64,000 bases of DNA, from the NCBI RefSeq assembly GCF_014466955.1, contig NZ_AP023396.1, positions 1,488,001-1,552,000 of the forward strand. Direction: 5' to 3'. This document shows positions 52,201-59,746 of the stretch, one piece after another. The notes under the pieces are model-generated. The model did not search any database, had not been told where the DNA came from, and worked only from the letters and a program-made list of their open reading frames with translations. The stretch comes from Nocardia wallacei. GTDB taxonomy: Bacteria > Actinomycetota > Actinomycetes > Mycobacteriales > Mycobacteriaceae. Position numbers and translations under genes: made by a program. Numbering within the stretch: position 1 is the first letter of the stretch; every line of letters begins with the position of its first letter.

Positions 52201-53031
52201 AACGTTCGAGCCCCACATGATCAGGTAGCCCGCGTCGAACCAGTCCGCGGACTCCGGGACGTCGGTCTGGTCACCGAACACCTGCGGCGAGGCCACCGGC
52301 AGGTCCGCGTACCAGTCGTAGAACGACAGCATCGACCCGCCGAGCATGGAGATGAACCGGGCGCCCACCGCGTGCGACACCATCGACATGGCGGGGATCG
52401 GCGAGAACCCTGCCACCCGGTCCGGGCCGTACCGCTTGATGGTGTAAACGTGTGCGGCGGCGGCGATCTCGGCCGCCTCCCACCACTCGGCGCGCACGAA
52501 GCCGCCCTTGCCGCGGGCCGACTTGTACCGTTTCGCCTTCTCCGGGTCCTCCACCAGCGACTCCCACGCCGCCACCGGATCCTTCACCACCGCCTTGGCC
52601 TCGCGGTACATCTCCAGCAGCACGCCGCGGATGTACGGATACCGCACGCGCGCAGGCGAATACGTGTACCAGGAGAACGACGCGCCGCGCGGGCAGCCGC
52701 GCGGTTCGTACTCGGGCTTGTCGGAGCCGACGGACGGGTAGTCGGTCTGCTGGGATTCCCAGGTGATCACGCCGTCCTTGACGTAGATCTTCCACGAGCA
52801 GGATCCGGTGCAGTTCACGCCGTGCGTGGAGCGCACCACCTTGTCGTGCGCCCACCGGTCCCGGTAGAACTCGTCTGCGCTGCGCCCGCCCACCTTGTGC
52901 AGGGTGCGCAGATCGCCGGAGACCTCGCCGCGGTGGAAGTATTTGCCCAATCGCAGCAGTGCGTCACCGGATGCCGCGGATCGTCCGTTCGTATCGGAGG
53001 GGGTCGAACCCTTTGTATGCGAATTAACCAC
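49282..53031 (-). CDS. narG: Respiratory nitrate reductase alpha subunit NarG
   Basis: A 1249-residue molybdo-bis-MGD catalytic subunit reducing nitrate to nitrite. HGVNCTGSC near 69-77 is the FS0 cluster motif with its unusual His ligand. The molybdenum-ligand Asp is in SFYDWYADLP near 240, followed by DQTDVPESADW. Length and order match E. coli NarG. No Tat signal is present, so the active site faces the cytoplasm. GTG 53031 is chosen over upstream codons because a G-rich ribosome site precedes it and the length then fits the family. It depends on molybdopterin from MoeZ and the MobA-MoeA protein encoded here. Confidence 0.96.
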   Translation of the reverse strand: MVNSHTKGSTPSDTNGRSAASGDALLRLGKYFHRGEVSGDLRTLHKVGGRSADEFYRDRWAHDKVVRSTHGVNCTGSCSWKIYVKDGVITWESQQTDYPSVGSDKPEYEPRGCPRGASFSWYTYSPARVRYPYIRGVLLEMYREAKAVVKDPVAAWESLVEDPEKAKRYKSARGKGGFVRAEWWEAAEIAAAAHVYTIKRYGPDRVAGFSPIPAMSMVSHAVGARFISMLGGSMLSFYDWYADLPVASPQVFGDQTDVPESADWFDAGYLIMWGSNVPVTRTPDAHYMTEARYRGQKVVVVSPDYADNTKFADEWVPARPGTDAALAMSMGHVILKEFFLDRDTPRFLDYVKRYTDLPFLITLDEREGGWNADGEYRGHAFAPGKFLTAADLGHSGEGAAHRTVLLDADGEPVVPNGTLGDRFSASGTGRWNLDLGDVDPLLTLHGHTDDAVAVQFPRFDDGEGVLTRGVPTRIVGGKRVTTVFDLLLAQYGVGRPGLPGIWPTGYDDASEPYTPAWQEAVTGVPAVQAARIAREFADNADRSGGRSMILMGAGTNHWFHSDQIYRSFFTLTLLTGCQGVNGGGWAHYVGQEKCRPVTGWATLAFGLDWQRPPRQMQGTIFWYLANDQWRYDPFTAETFSSPMAPGRFAGRTAADNIALASRLGWMPSYPTLNRNPLDLVDEAEAAGKTPQDYVVDGLKSGELRFACEDPDAPENFPRCLTVWRANLLGSSGKGNEYFHKHLLGTDSNLQTTDVAGVRPQELEWRDQAATGKLDLLLSLDFRMTSTTLFSDIVLPAATWYEKHDLSSTDMHPFVHAFSPAISPPWEAKTDFEAFHRIARGFSWLAEKHLGVRKDLVAVALQHDSPDALAQPGGRVLDWKAGECEPVPGKTMPKLVVVERDYPKLAEKMAALGPLIETLGVTTKGVTTYPDTEVEYLAGVNGTVISGAAQGRPSLAKDTHAAEAILALSGTTNGRLAVAGFEALERRTGTRLADLAAEHEGKRITFADTQSRPVPVITSPEWSGSETGGRRYSPFTINTERLKPWHTLTGRQHFYLDHDWMIELGEQLPIFRPPLDMSALFREPGVGSVGDNGVTVRYLTPHSKWSIHSAYQDNLHMLTLSRGGQAIWMSEKDAAKIGVADNDWIEAINRNGIVVARAIVSHRMPEGTVFMYHAQDRAVDVPRIEGTPNVNGAKGKRGGIHNALTRIMIKPSHLIGGYAQQSFAINYHGPTGNQRDEVTTIRRRSQQVAY

Positions 53032-53418
53032 AACGCCCCCTTCGAGCTGTGAACCGGGCTGTTGCACCGAGAGTAAGGACGTCGGGGGAGGGGACAAAAC
53101 GGTTCTCTCACAACGCTCGCGGCCCCGTGGTGAGTTGTGAGGTGGGGGAAACGTGGTGGTCACTGTGCGGCATGGGGCCCACCCGACCTGGGCGGAGGCG
53201 ACCTGGGCCGATGCCGTTTCCGGCGGGCCGGGCGGGCGGTGACGCTGTTTCCGGTGATGCTTTGGAAACGGCCGGTTCTCGGGCACTTTACATTTGTTTA
53301 CATATCCGGGACCCGGTGCGACCACCGTTTTTGCCATCCCGATGAGACGGACGTCGCACAGGTTACGAGATCCGAATTACCGCGTGGTAAATCGTTTGCC
53401 CGGCGCTCGCGGCCGAAA
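53032..53418 (-). promoter_or_regulatory. narG control region
   Basis: No gene is supported in these 387 bases. Reading towards narG: a -35-like TTGTCC (53097-53092) and -10-like TACTCT (53075-53070) with a 16-bp spacer lie 40-65 bp before the start. An 8-bp perfect inverted repeat, CTCACAAC (53107-53114) and GTTGTGAG (53134-53141), stands just upstream. Then GAAAC (53148-53152), six bases, GTCAC (53159-53163) match two modules of a GlnR box. Two TTTACA repeats 10 bp apart start at 53287 and 53297. Which factors bind is not shown. Confidence 0.4.
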
Positions 53419-53730
53419 TCACCAGCAGAATCGCACCGGGTGGGCGAACATGGCCGCGACCACGATCAGGTCGACGACGACCGCCGCCCAGGCCGCCGGG
53501 ACGGCCCAGCGGGAGCGGAACACGAACGCGCAGAGCACGAACGGCAGCGTCCAGACCGCGAGGGTGACGATGACCCACCAGCCACCGGCCATGTTCACGC
53601 GCGGTGTGGTGGCGCCGCAGCGGGTGTCGGCCGCGGCGAACAATCCGGTCGCCACACTCCACGCCGCCGCGGCCGTCCACGCGATCGCCGCGGCCGCCAC
53701 CCAGGGAATGCGCCGGTGCACGATCCTCAT
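53419..53730 (-). CDS. Small membrane protein of unknown function
   Basis: A 103-residue protein with three hydrophobic segments (about 10-30, 50-70, 78-95) and two cysteines. It looks like the actinobacterial type of short four-helix or three-helix inner membrane proteins without catalytic motifs. ATG 53730 gives MRIVHRRIP and then the first helix. It follows the arylsulfatase gene in the same direction after 54 bp and may be cotranscribed with it; it could help export or sense sulfate esters, but nothing shows this. Confidence 0.6.
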   Translation of the reverse strand: MRIVHRRIPWVAAAAIAWTAAAAWSVATGLFAAADTRCGATTPRVNMAGGWWVIVTLAVWTLPFVLCAFVFRSRWAVPAAWAAVVVDLIVVAAMFAHPVRFCW

Positions 53731-53784
53731 CCTGCAACGGCGAACGCCGGGCCGTGGTCGTTTCCGTGCAGACCGTTCGCCCGC

Positions 53785-56082
53785 CTATTCGGCGACCAGT
53801 TCGGCCTCCGCCTCGACCGCGCGGACGGTCCGCTCGGGGACGCGCAGCGGTCCCGGCGTGTAGGTGATCGCGCGCAGGTCACCGGTGTAGCGGAACGGGC
53901 CGCGGCGGGCGCGCAGGTCCCAGTCGACCGGCCCGCGCGCGTCCACGCCGACCGAAATCCCTGTCCACGGGGACATTCCGACCAACTGCACCTGATCGGG
54001 CAGGCTGCCCACCGGTACGCCGTCGATGTGCAGGGTGAAATCCCAGCGCAGCCTCGGCCGCACCGTCGCGGCGAGGCCGATCTCGCGCGCCCCCGCCGGG
54101 ATCGCAGCCGTGACGGTGACGTAGCGGCCATAGCCGTTGAATCCGAACACGACCCGGCCGTTCTCGACATACAGCAGGTAGCCGCCCTGCGGATCACCGT
54201 GCGCCACCAGCACGCCCTCGTCCCCGTCGACGTAAGCCGCCAGTTCCGCCGTGACGGTGAAGTCGCGGTAGGCGATCAGCCGTTGCGAGCGGTACCGCTC
54301 CAGGGTCGGGGTGCCCGGCAGCAGCCGCACCGGCTCGGCCAGCCGCGCCTCCTCGGGTCTGCGCCGCGCCAGGTCGGCGCGGGTGAGCAGCGGGAACACG
54401 GTATTGTGCCAGGCGGCCTCGTCCCAGGCGTGGGCCAGTTCGGCGACCTTCCCGGGGAATTCGTGCGCCACGTCGTGCAGTTCGGTCGGATCGGCGCGCA
54501 CGTCGAACAACTGCCAGCGCGGGGCGTCGACATCCGCGCCGGGTTCGTGCAGAGCCAGCAGCTTCCAGCCGTCGCGGTAGAAGCCGCGATGACCGGTCAT
54601 CTCCGAATACTGCTCGACGTGCGCCGACGCGGCCCGCGGATCGCGCAGCACCGGCGCGGCCGAGACGCCGTCGAACTCCTTGGCGGGCAGGCCGTTACGC
54701 ACTGACGGCCGCCGCAGACCCGCCAGCTCCAGCAGGGTCGGCGCCAGATCGGTCACATAGCTGTACTCGCGGCGAATCTCGTCGGCGGGCAGTCCGTTCG
54801 GCCACGACACCAGAAACGGGACGCGCACGCCCCCGGCGAAGGTCTGGCCCTTGTAGAACCGGAACGGGGTGTTCGACGCCTGGCCCCAGCCGCGCGGGTA
54901 GTGCACGCCGAGCCGGGCGGTGCCGATCAGCTCCTCGTCGTGCGGCACGTCACCGACCCAGTCCGGATCATCGACGTGCGCGAATTCCGCCAGGTAGCTG
55001 CGGGTTCCGACCGGGCCGCCCTCCGCGGTGCCGCCGTTGTCGGAGGTGAACACCACGATGGTGTCGTCCAGCTCGCCGAGCTGTTCGACCGTGTCCAGCA
55101 ACCGGCCCAGATTCTGGTCGATGTTGTCGACCATGGCGGCGTAGACCTCCATGTAGCGCGCGAAGCGCCGCTGTTGCTCGACGGACAGCGAATCCCATTC
55201 CTGCGCTTCGTATCCGGGCTCGGTATTGCGGGGTTTCTGCTGTGTCCCCGGCGGAAACAGGCCCTGTGCGAGCTGGGCGGCGAAACGGCTGTGCCGCAGC
55301 CGATCCCAGCCCTCGGCGTAGCGTCCCCGGTACTTCTCCAGGTCGACGCGCTTGGCCTGCAGCGGGCCGTGCATGGCGACGTGGGCGAAGTACAGGAAGA
55401 ACGGCTTCGCCGCATCGTGCGCGCGCAGGTCCTTCAGATACGAGATCGCCTTGTCGGTGAGATCGTCGGTGACGTAGTAGTCGTCGGGGTACGCCTCGAC
55501 GTCGACCACCGAGCTGTCGGAGACGATCTGGTTCGGGTAGAAGAAGGAGTTGAACCCCTCCAGCGACCCGTAGTAGCGGTCGAAGCCGCGCTGCGTCGGC
55601 CACGAATCGCGGTGTGCCGCGGGGTTCATGGTGGCATCGCGCACCAGATGCCACTTGCCGACGGCGTAGGTGGCGTAGCCGTTGGCGCGCAGGATCTCCG
55701 GCAGCGTCAGCACGTCGTCGGCCAGTTCCAGCCGCAGCCCGGGATAGCCGGGATCGGCATTGGCGACGAATCCGAAGCCCGCCCGGTGCGGGTTGATGCC
55801 GGTGAGCAGCGCGGCCCGCGACGGCGAGCACAGCGGGGTGGTGTGATAGTTGGTGAGCCGGATGCCGCGCTCGGCCAGGCGGTCCAGCGTCGGGGTCTCG
55901 ATCTCCGAGCCGAACGGCCCGATGTCGCTGAAGCCCATATCGTCGACCAGCACCACGATGATGTTCGGCGCGTCGGCGGGCGCGGCGGGCGGATAGGTCC
56001 ACCGCGGGCTGGAGTCGGCGGTGGTCCGCCCGATCGTACCGGTGAAGTTCTCGTAGCCGCGGGCATGATCAGGCACAGACAT
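53785..56082 (-). CDS. Arylsulfatase (formylglycine-dependent)
   Basis: A 765-residue type I sulfatase releasing sulfate from organic esters. The key motif is CSPSR at 85-89, where C85 would be turned into formylglycine by a separate enzyme. DD at 47-48 (LVDDMGFSDIG) and FTSDNGG supply metal ligands, and GKWHL and HVAMHG are the substrate-site motifs. The last 180 residues are a beta-sandwich domain seen in the long mycobacterial arylsulfatases (AtsA/AtsD type). No signal peptide is visible, so it is likely cytoplasmic, and sulfate esters must be imported. It is divergent from a complete ABC importer. Confidence 0.92.
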   Translation of the reverse strand: MSVPDHARGYENFTGTIGRTTADSSPRWTYPPAAPADAPNIIVVLVDDMGFSDIGPFGSEIETPTLDRLAERGIRLTNYHTTPLCSPSRAALLTGINPHRAGFGFVANADPGYPGLRLELADDVLTLPEILRANGYATYAVGKWHLVRDATMNPAAHRDSWPTQRGFDRYYGSLEGFNSFFYPNQIVSDSSVVDVEAYPDDYYVTDDLTDKAISYLKDLRAHDAAKPFFLYFAHVAMHGPLQAKRVDLEKYRGRYAEGWDRLRHSRFAAQLAQGLFPPGTQQKPRNTEPGYEAQEWDSLSVEQQRRFARYMEVYAAMVDNIDQNLGRLLDTVEQLGELDDTIVVFTSDNGGTAEGGPVGTRSYLAEFAHVDDPDWVGDVPHDEELIGTARLGVHYPRGWGQASNTPFRFYKGQTFAGGVRVPFLVSWPNGLPADEIRREYSYVTDLAPTLLELAGLRRPSVRNGLPAKEFDGVSAAPVLRDPRAASAHVEQYSEMTGHRGFYRDGWKLLALHEPGADVDAPRWQLFDVRADPTELHDVAHEFPGKVAELAHAWDEAAWHNTVFPLLTRADLARRRPEEARLAEPVRLLPGTPTLERYRSQRLIAYRDFTVTAELAAYVDGDEGVLVAHGDPQGGYLLYVENGRVVFGFNGYGRYVTVTAAIPAGAREIGLAATVRPRLRWDFTLHIDGVPVGSLPDQVQLVGMSPWTGISVGVDARGPVDWDLRARRGPFRYTGDLRAITYTPGPLRVPERTVRAVEAEAELVAE

Positions 56083-56188
56083 CGTTTCAGCGAAGCCCGG
56101 CGCCGACCGGGATCGCCAGGGTTTCGCGCAGGGTGCGCGCAACCGGTGCCGGACGGGCCGGGGCTGATTACCGTGACCGCTGTGCACA

Positions 56189-56231
56189 CGAGTCGACGCC
56201 GCGCGCCCCGGATCGGTCCGGGCGACTCGTC
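56189..56231. promoter_or_regulatory. Nested dyad between arylsulfatase and ABC importer
   Basis: ACGAGTCG (56189-56196) pairs perfectly with CGACTCGT (56224-56231). Between them lies a second perfect dyad, CCCGGA (56208-56213) and TCCGGG (56218-56223), with TCGG in the centre. It sits midway in the 264-bp gap between the divergent starts, which suits a shared operator. The protein that would bind is unknown. Confidence 0.5.
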
Positions 56232-56346
56232 GTGCTGCTGTTGTCGCGGATGTGACTGAGGCCCAGCATATTTCGCCCGGCACCGGCCGGGATCGCAGTC
56301 GGTCGCCACGCGACAGTGGCCCCGGCGGTATTTCGAGGATCCAACC

Positions 56347-57933
56347 ATGAGTTCACCACCCGGCATCATAGGTCGCCGCAGCTTCCTGCGCGGGGCGGGC
56401 GCCGCCGCGCTCGCGTTCGCCGGCGGCGGGGCCGCGGCGGCCTGCACCTCGGCGGTACACGAACTCGACGCCGCCGGTGACGACGCCACCCCCGTGCGCG
56501 GCGGTACCCTGAAGGTCGGCACGCCGTGGGATATCGTGCCCGCCAACATTCTCACCAACACCGCGACCACGCCCGCGCTGATCGGCCTGGTGTACGAGTC
56601 GCTGATTCGCTACCCCAACGACCGGCTGGAGCCGCGCCCGCTGCTGGCGAAGTCGTGGAGCCTGGCTCCCGACGGACTCTCGATCGCCCTGGAGCTGCGC
56701 GACGACGTCACCTTCCACACCGGTCGCCCGTTCACCTCGGCCGATGTCGAATTCGCGCTGCGCACCTACGCCGACCCGAAATGGTCGGCGCAGCTGAAGA
56801 GTACGGCGGCGGCGATCACCGAGTACGACACCAGCGCGCCGCATCGCATCGTGCTGAAATTCGCGCACCCGCTGGGCAATATCTTCGACCTGCTCGACAC
56901 CGCGCCGATGCTGGACCGGGAGACCATCGGTCGGCTGGCCACCGGCGACGCCTTCGTCGGCACCGGGCCGTTCCGGTTCGTCGACCGAATCCCCAACAGC
57001 CGGTTGGTGTTCGAGCGCAACGAGCACTACTGGGTGCCGGAGCGGCCGTACCTGGACAGGGTCCAATTGTCGATCATTCCGGACAGTCAGGCGCAGCTCA
57101 ACGCGCTGCGGTCGGGCCAGGTCGGGCTCGCGCACGGGCTGAACCCGCGTGACATCGAAAACCTCGCCGCGCGACCGGGTTTCAAGTCGATCACCTACGA
57201 CGGCGCCGAACTGCAGATGTATGTCGGTGTGAACGTGCGGCATCCGGCGCTGGCCGATGTCCGGCTGCGGCAGGCCATCGCGTACGCCCTCGACCGCGAC
57301 CGCATCATCGGGGAGGTGTTCCGCGGCGCCGGATATCCGCTGAACGTGCCGTGGCCGCGGAACTCGCCCGCCTACGACGCGGCGCGCAACACCAAGTACG
57401 CCCGCGACCTGGGCAGAGCCCGGGAACTGGTCGCGCAGGTGGGTAGGCCGCCGCAGATCCCGCTGTCCTACAACACCAGCACACCGTCGCACGGGGCGAC
57501 CGCGCAGATCGTGCAGGCCAATCTCGCCGACGCCGGGATCGAGGTGACCCTCGACCCGAACGACGACGGTACCGCGGTCAAGAAGCTGATCGGCGGACAG
57601 TATCCGGGCCTGTGGGTCACCGACCACTCGTGGGCGCAGTTCGTGCCGTCGACGCTCACGGTCAGCGCCTATCCGTTCAACGCCCGCAAGAACGCCTCGC
57701 ACTACGAATCCGCCGCCTATGTCGCGGCCGCCGACGCGGCGTGGCGGCGCAGCGGCGGTACCGACACCGCGGCGGTCGCGGCGTATCGGGCCGTCAGCGA
57801 CCAATTGCTGGAAGGACTGTTCCTCATCGAGATCGGCGTCCGGTTCAACCAGGCGGCGGCGTCCAAGCGGCTGCACGGGGTGTCGTGGACCAAGCGCCGC
57901 GAGACCGTACTGACGGAGGCGTTCCTGTCGTGA
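56347..57933 (+). CDS. ABC importer substrate-binding lipoprotein (family 5)
   Basis: A 528-residue peptide/nickel/opine-type solute-binding protein. A Tat-lipoprotein signal is visible: twin Arg in GRRSFLRG at 9-16, hydrophobic stretch, then lipobox AAAC with the acylated Cys at 33. Family 5 marks are GGTLKVGTPWDIVPANILTNT, the LELRDDVTFHTGRPFTSADVEF block near 120 and LRQAIAYALDRDRII near 300. Its ligand is probably a sulfated or other anionic compound given the arylsulfatase next door; this is inferred. ATG 56347. It overlaps the first permease by four bases (GTGA). Confidence 0.92.
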   Translation: MSSPPGIIGRRSFLRGAGAAALAFAGGGAAAACTSAVHELDAAGDDATPVRGGTLKVGTPWDIVPANILTNTATTPALIGLVYESLIRYPNDRLEPRPLLAKSWSLAPDGLSIALELRDDVTFHTGRPFTSADVEFALRTYADPKWSAQLKSTAAAITEYDTSAPHRIVLKFAHPLGNIFDLLDTAPMLDRETIGRLATGDAFVGTGPFRFVDRIPNSRLVFERNEHYWVPERPYLDRVQLSIIPDSQAQLNALRSGQVGLAHGLNPRDIENLAARPGFKSITYDGAELQMYVGVNVRHPALADVRLRQAIAYALDRDRIIGEVFRGAGYPLNVPWPRNSPAYDAARNTKYARDLGRARELVAQVGRPPQIPLSYNTSTPSHGATAQIVQANLADAGIEVTLDPNDDGTAVKKLIGGQYPGLWVTDHSWAQFVPSTLTVSAYPFNARKNASHYESAAYVAAADAAWRRSGGTDTAAVAAYRAVSDQLLEGLFLIEIGVRFNQAAASKRLHGVSWTKRRETVLTEAFLS

Positions 57934-58889
57934 CCCGATATCTGTTGCGGCGCTTGCCTTCCGCGCTGCTGGTCCTGTTCCTGTCCTCGGTGCTCATCTT
58001 CCTGCTGATGCGCCTGGTTCCGGGTGACCCCGCCGCCACTCTCGCCGGTCCCGACGCGACGCCGCAGAGCGTCGAGGCGATCCGGCGCCAGCTGGGGCTG
58101 GACCGGTCGATCCCGGCGCAGTATCTGAGCTGGCTCGGCGGCCTGGCCACCTTCGACCTCGGCCGGTCCTATGTGCTCGGCGGGCAGATCTCCGAACTGG
58201 TCGGCCAGGGCCTGACGAACACGCTGGTACTGACGGCGGCCGCGCTGGCGCTCGCGGTCGTGGTGAGCCTCGCGCTGGCAGTGGCGTCGGTGGTGCGGCC
58301 GAATCGGTGGCTGAACGCGGTGATCGCGGCGGCCGACACGGTTGCCGTCGCACTGCCCACCTTCGTGACCGGTGTGCTGCTGGCGCTGCTGTTCGCGGTC
58401 GCGATCCCGGTCCTGCCCGCGGGTGGCGTGCCGCCCGACGGGTTCATCGCGCGGCCGGACATCGCCGTACAGTATCTGCTGCTTCCGGCGGTGTGCCTGG
58501 CACTGCCGGTCGGCGCGGCCCTGACCCGATTCCTCACCGAGTCGCTGCGCACCGAACTCGGCAGGCCCTACGTGCTGACCGCGCGGTCGCAGGGAATCTC
58601 GCAGTGGCACATAGTGACTCGCGGCGCGCTGCGCAACGCGCTACCCGCCGTGCTGACCGCCCTGGGCATCCAGACCGGCCATCTGCTCGGTGGCGCGGTC
58701 CTCGTCGAGGCCATCTTCGCGTGGCCGGGGATCGGGCAGCTCATCGAACAGGGCATCAATCGGCGCGACTATCCGGTCGTGCAGGTGCTGTTGCTGCTGT
58801 CGGTGACCGTTTTCGTGGCGCTGCAGCTGGTCACCGACATCGTGCACGCGTGGCTGGATCCGCGGATCCGGATCGGAGGCCGGTCGTGA
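57930..58889 (+). CDS. ABC importer permease (DppB/OppB type)
   Basis: A 319-residue membrane permease with six helices. MTRYLLRRLPSALLVLFLSS and RLVPGDPAATL are the DppB start, and EAIFAWPGIGQLIEQGINRRDYPVVQ is the family's last signature. The EAA coupling loop, GISQWHIVTRGALRNALPAVL, contacts the ATPase. It overlaps the gene before and the gene after by four bases each (GTGA), so all are translated from one message. Confidence 0.92.
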   Translation: MTRYLLRRLPSALLVLFLSSVLIFLLMRLVPGDPAATLAGPDATPQSVEAIRRQLGLDRSIPAQYLSWLGGLATFDLGRSYVLGGQISELVGQGLTNTLVLTAAALALAVVVSLALAVASVVRPNRWLNAVIAAADTVAVALPTFVTGVLLALLFAVAIPVLPAGGVPPDGFIARPDIAVQYLLLPAVCLALPVGAALTRFLTESLRTELGRPYVLTARSQGISQWHIVTRGALRNALPAVLTALGIQTGHLLGGAVLVEAIFAWPGIGQLIEQGINRRDYPVVQVLLLLSVTVFVALQLVTDIVHAWLDPRIRIGGRS

Positions 58890-59746
58890 CCGAGGTCGTG
58901 CCGGCCGGGGACATCGGCTCGGCGGCAACGGAACCCGAGCGCGAGCGGTTCGCTCTGTGGCACGGACAGGTATTGGCCGGATTGATCCTGGTCGGGGTGA
59001 TCGTGCTGGCGGGGCTGTGCGCGGGGGTGCTGTGCCGCCAGGATCCCGTCACGCAGATCACCGGGGCGAATCTGCTGGGGCCTTCCGCGGAGCACTGGCT
59101 GGGCACCGACGACCTCAATCGGGACGTGTTCGCGCGGGTGCTGCACGGCCTGCGGATCGACCTGCTGATCGTATTCGTCGCGGTGCCGCTCGCCGCGGTG
59201 CTCGGGTCGGCGATCGGACTGGTCGCGAGCCTGCATCCGGTGGTGGATACCGTGGCGCAGCGCGTCTTCGACGTGATTCTCGCCTTCCCCGCGCTGATTC
59301 TCGCCATCGCGCTGGCGGCCATCACCGGGCCGGGCGCGCACGCGGTGATCATCGTGATCGTCGCCGCCGAGGCGCCGGTGTTCGGCCGCCAGATCCGCAC
59401 CGCCATCCTGCGGGTGCGCGAGCAGGCGTTCGTCGAGGCCGCCGAGGTGATCGGCGCGGGCGTCTGGTGGACGTTGCGTAAGCACGTGCTGCCTCACGTG
59501 CTCGAACCGCTGGGAGTGCAACTCGCGCTGTCGATGTCGATCGCCGTGGCGGTGGACGGGGCGATGAGCTTCATCGGGCTCGGTGTGCGGCCACCTCAGC
59601 CGTCGCTGGGATCGGTGGTCGCCGAATCGGTCTCGAACATGGACGCGAATCCGGCGATGGCCGTCGGCCCCCTGGTGGTGGTCGCGGGCCTCACGCTCGG
59701 GTTCCTGCTGATCGCCCAGGGGCTGGGCCGGGCGAGGAGGATCTGA
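58886..59746 (+). CDS. ABC importer permease (DppC/OppC type)
   Basis: A 286-residue permease, partner of the previous one. It has HWLGTDDLNRDVFARVLHGLRIDL, the classic DppC motif, the EAA loop EVIGAGVWWTLRKHVLPHVL, and the end motif SFIGLGVRPPQPSLGSVV. Five to six helices are visible after a charged N-terminal part. GTG 58886 overlaps the dppB-like stop. The stop overlaps the ATPase start by one base (TGATG). Confidence 0.92.
   Translation: MTEVVPAGDIGSAATEPERERFALWHGQVLAGLILVGVIVLAGLCAGVLCRQDPVTQITGANLLGPSAEHWLGTDDLNRDVFARVLHGLRIDLLIVFVAVPLAAVLGSAIGLVASLHPVVDTVAQRVFDVILAFPALILAIALAAITGPGAHAVIIVIVAAEAPVFGRQIRTAILRVREQAFVEAAEVIGAGVWWTLRKHVLPHVLEPLGVQLALSMSIAVAVDGAMSFIGLGVRPPQPSLGSVVAESVSNMDANPAMAVGPLVVVAGLTLGFLLIAQGLGRARRI

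Noticed and set aside
49282..53031. Periplasmic or assimilatory (NasA/NapA) nitrate reductase
   Set aside because: The length, the HxxxCxxxC cluster motif, the Asp ligand segment and the H-J-I gene order show membrane-bound NarG.
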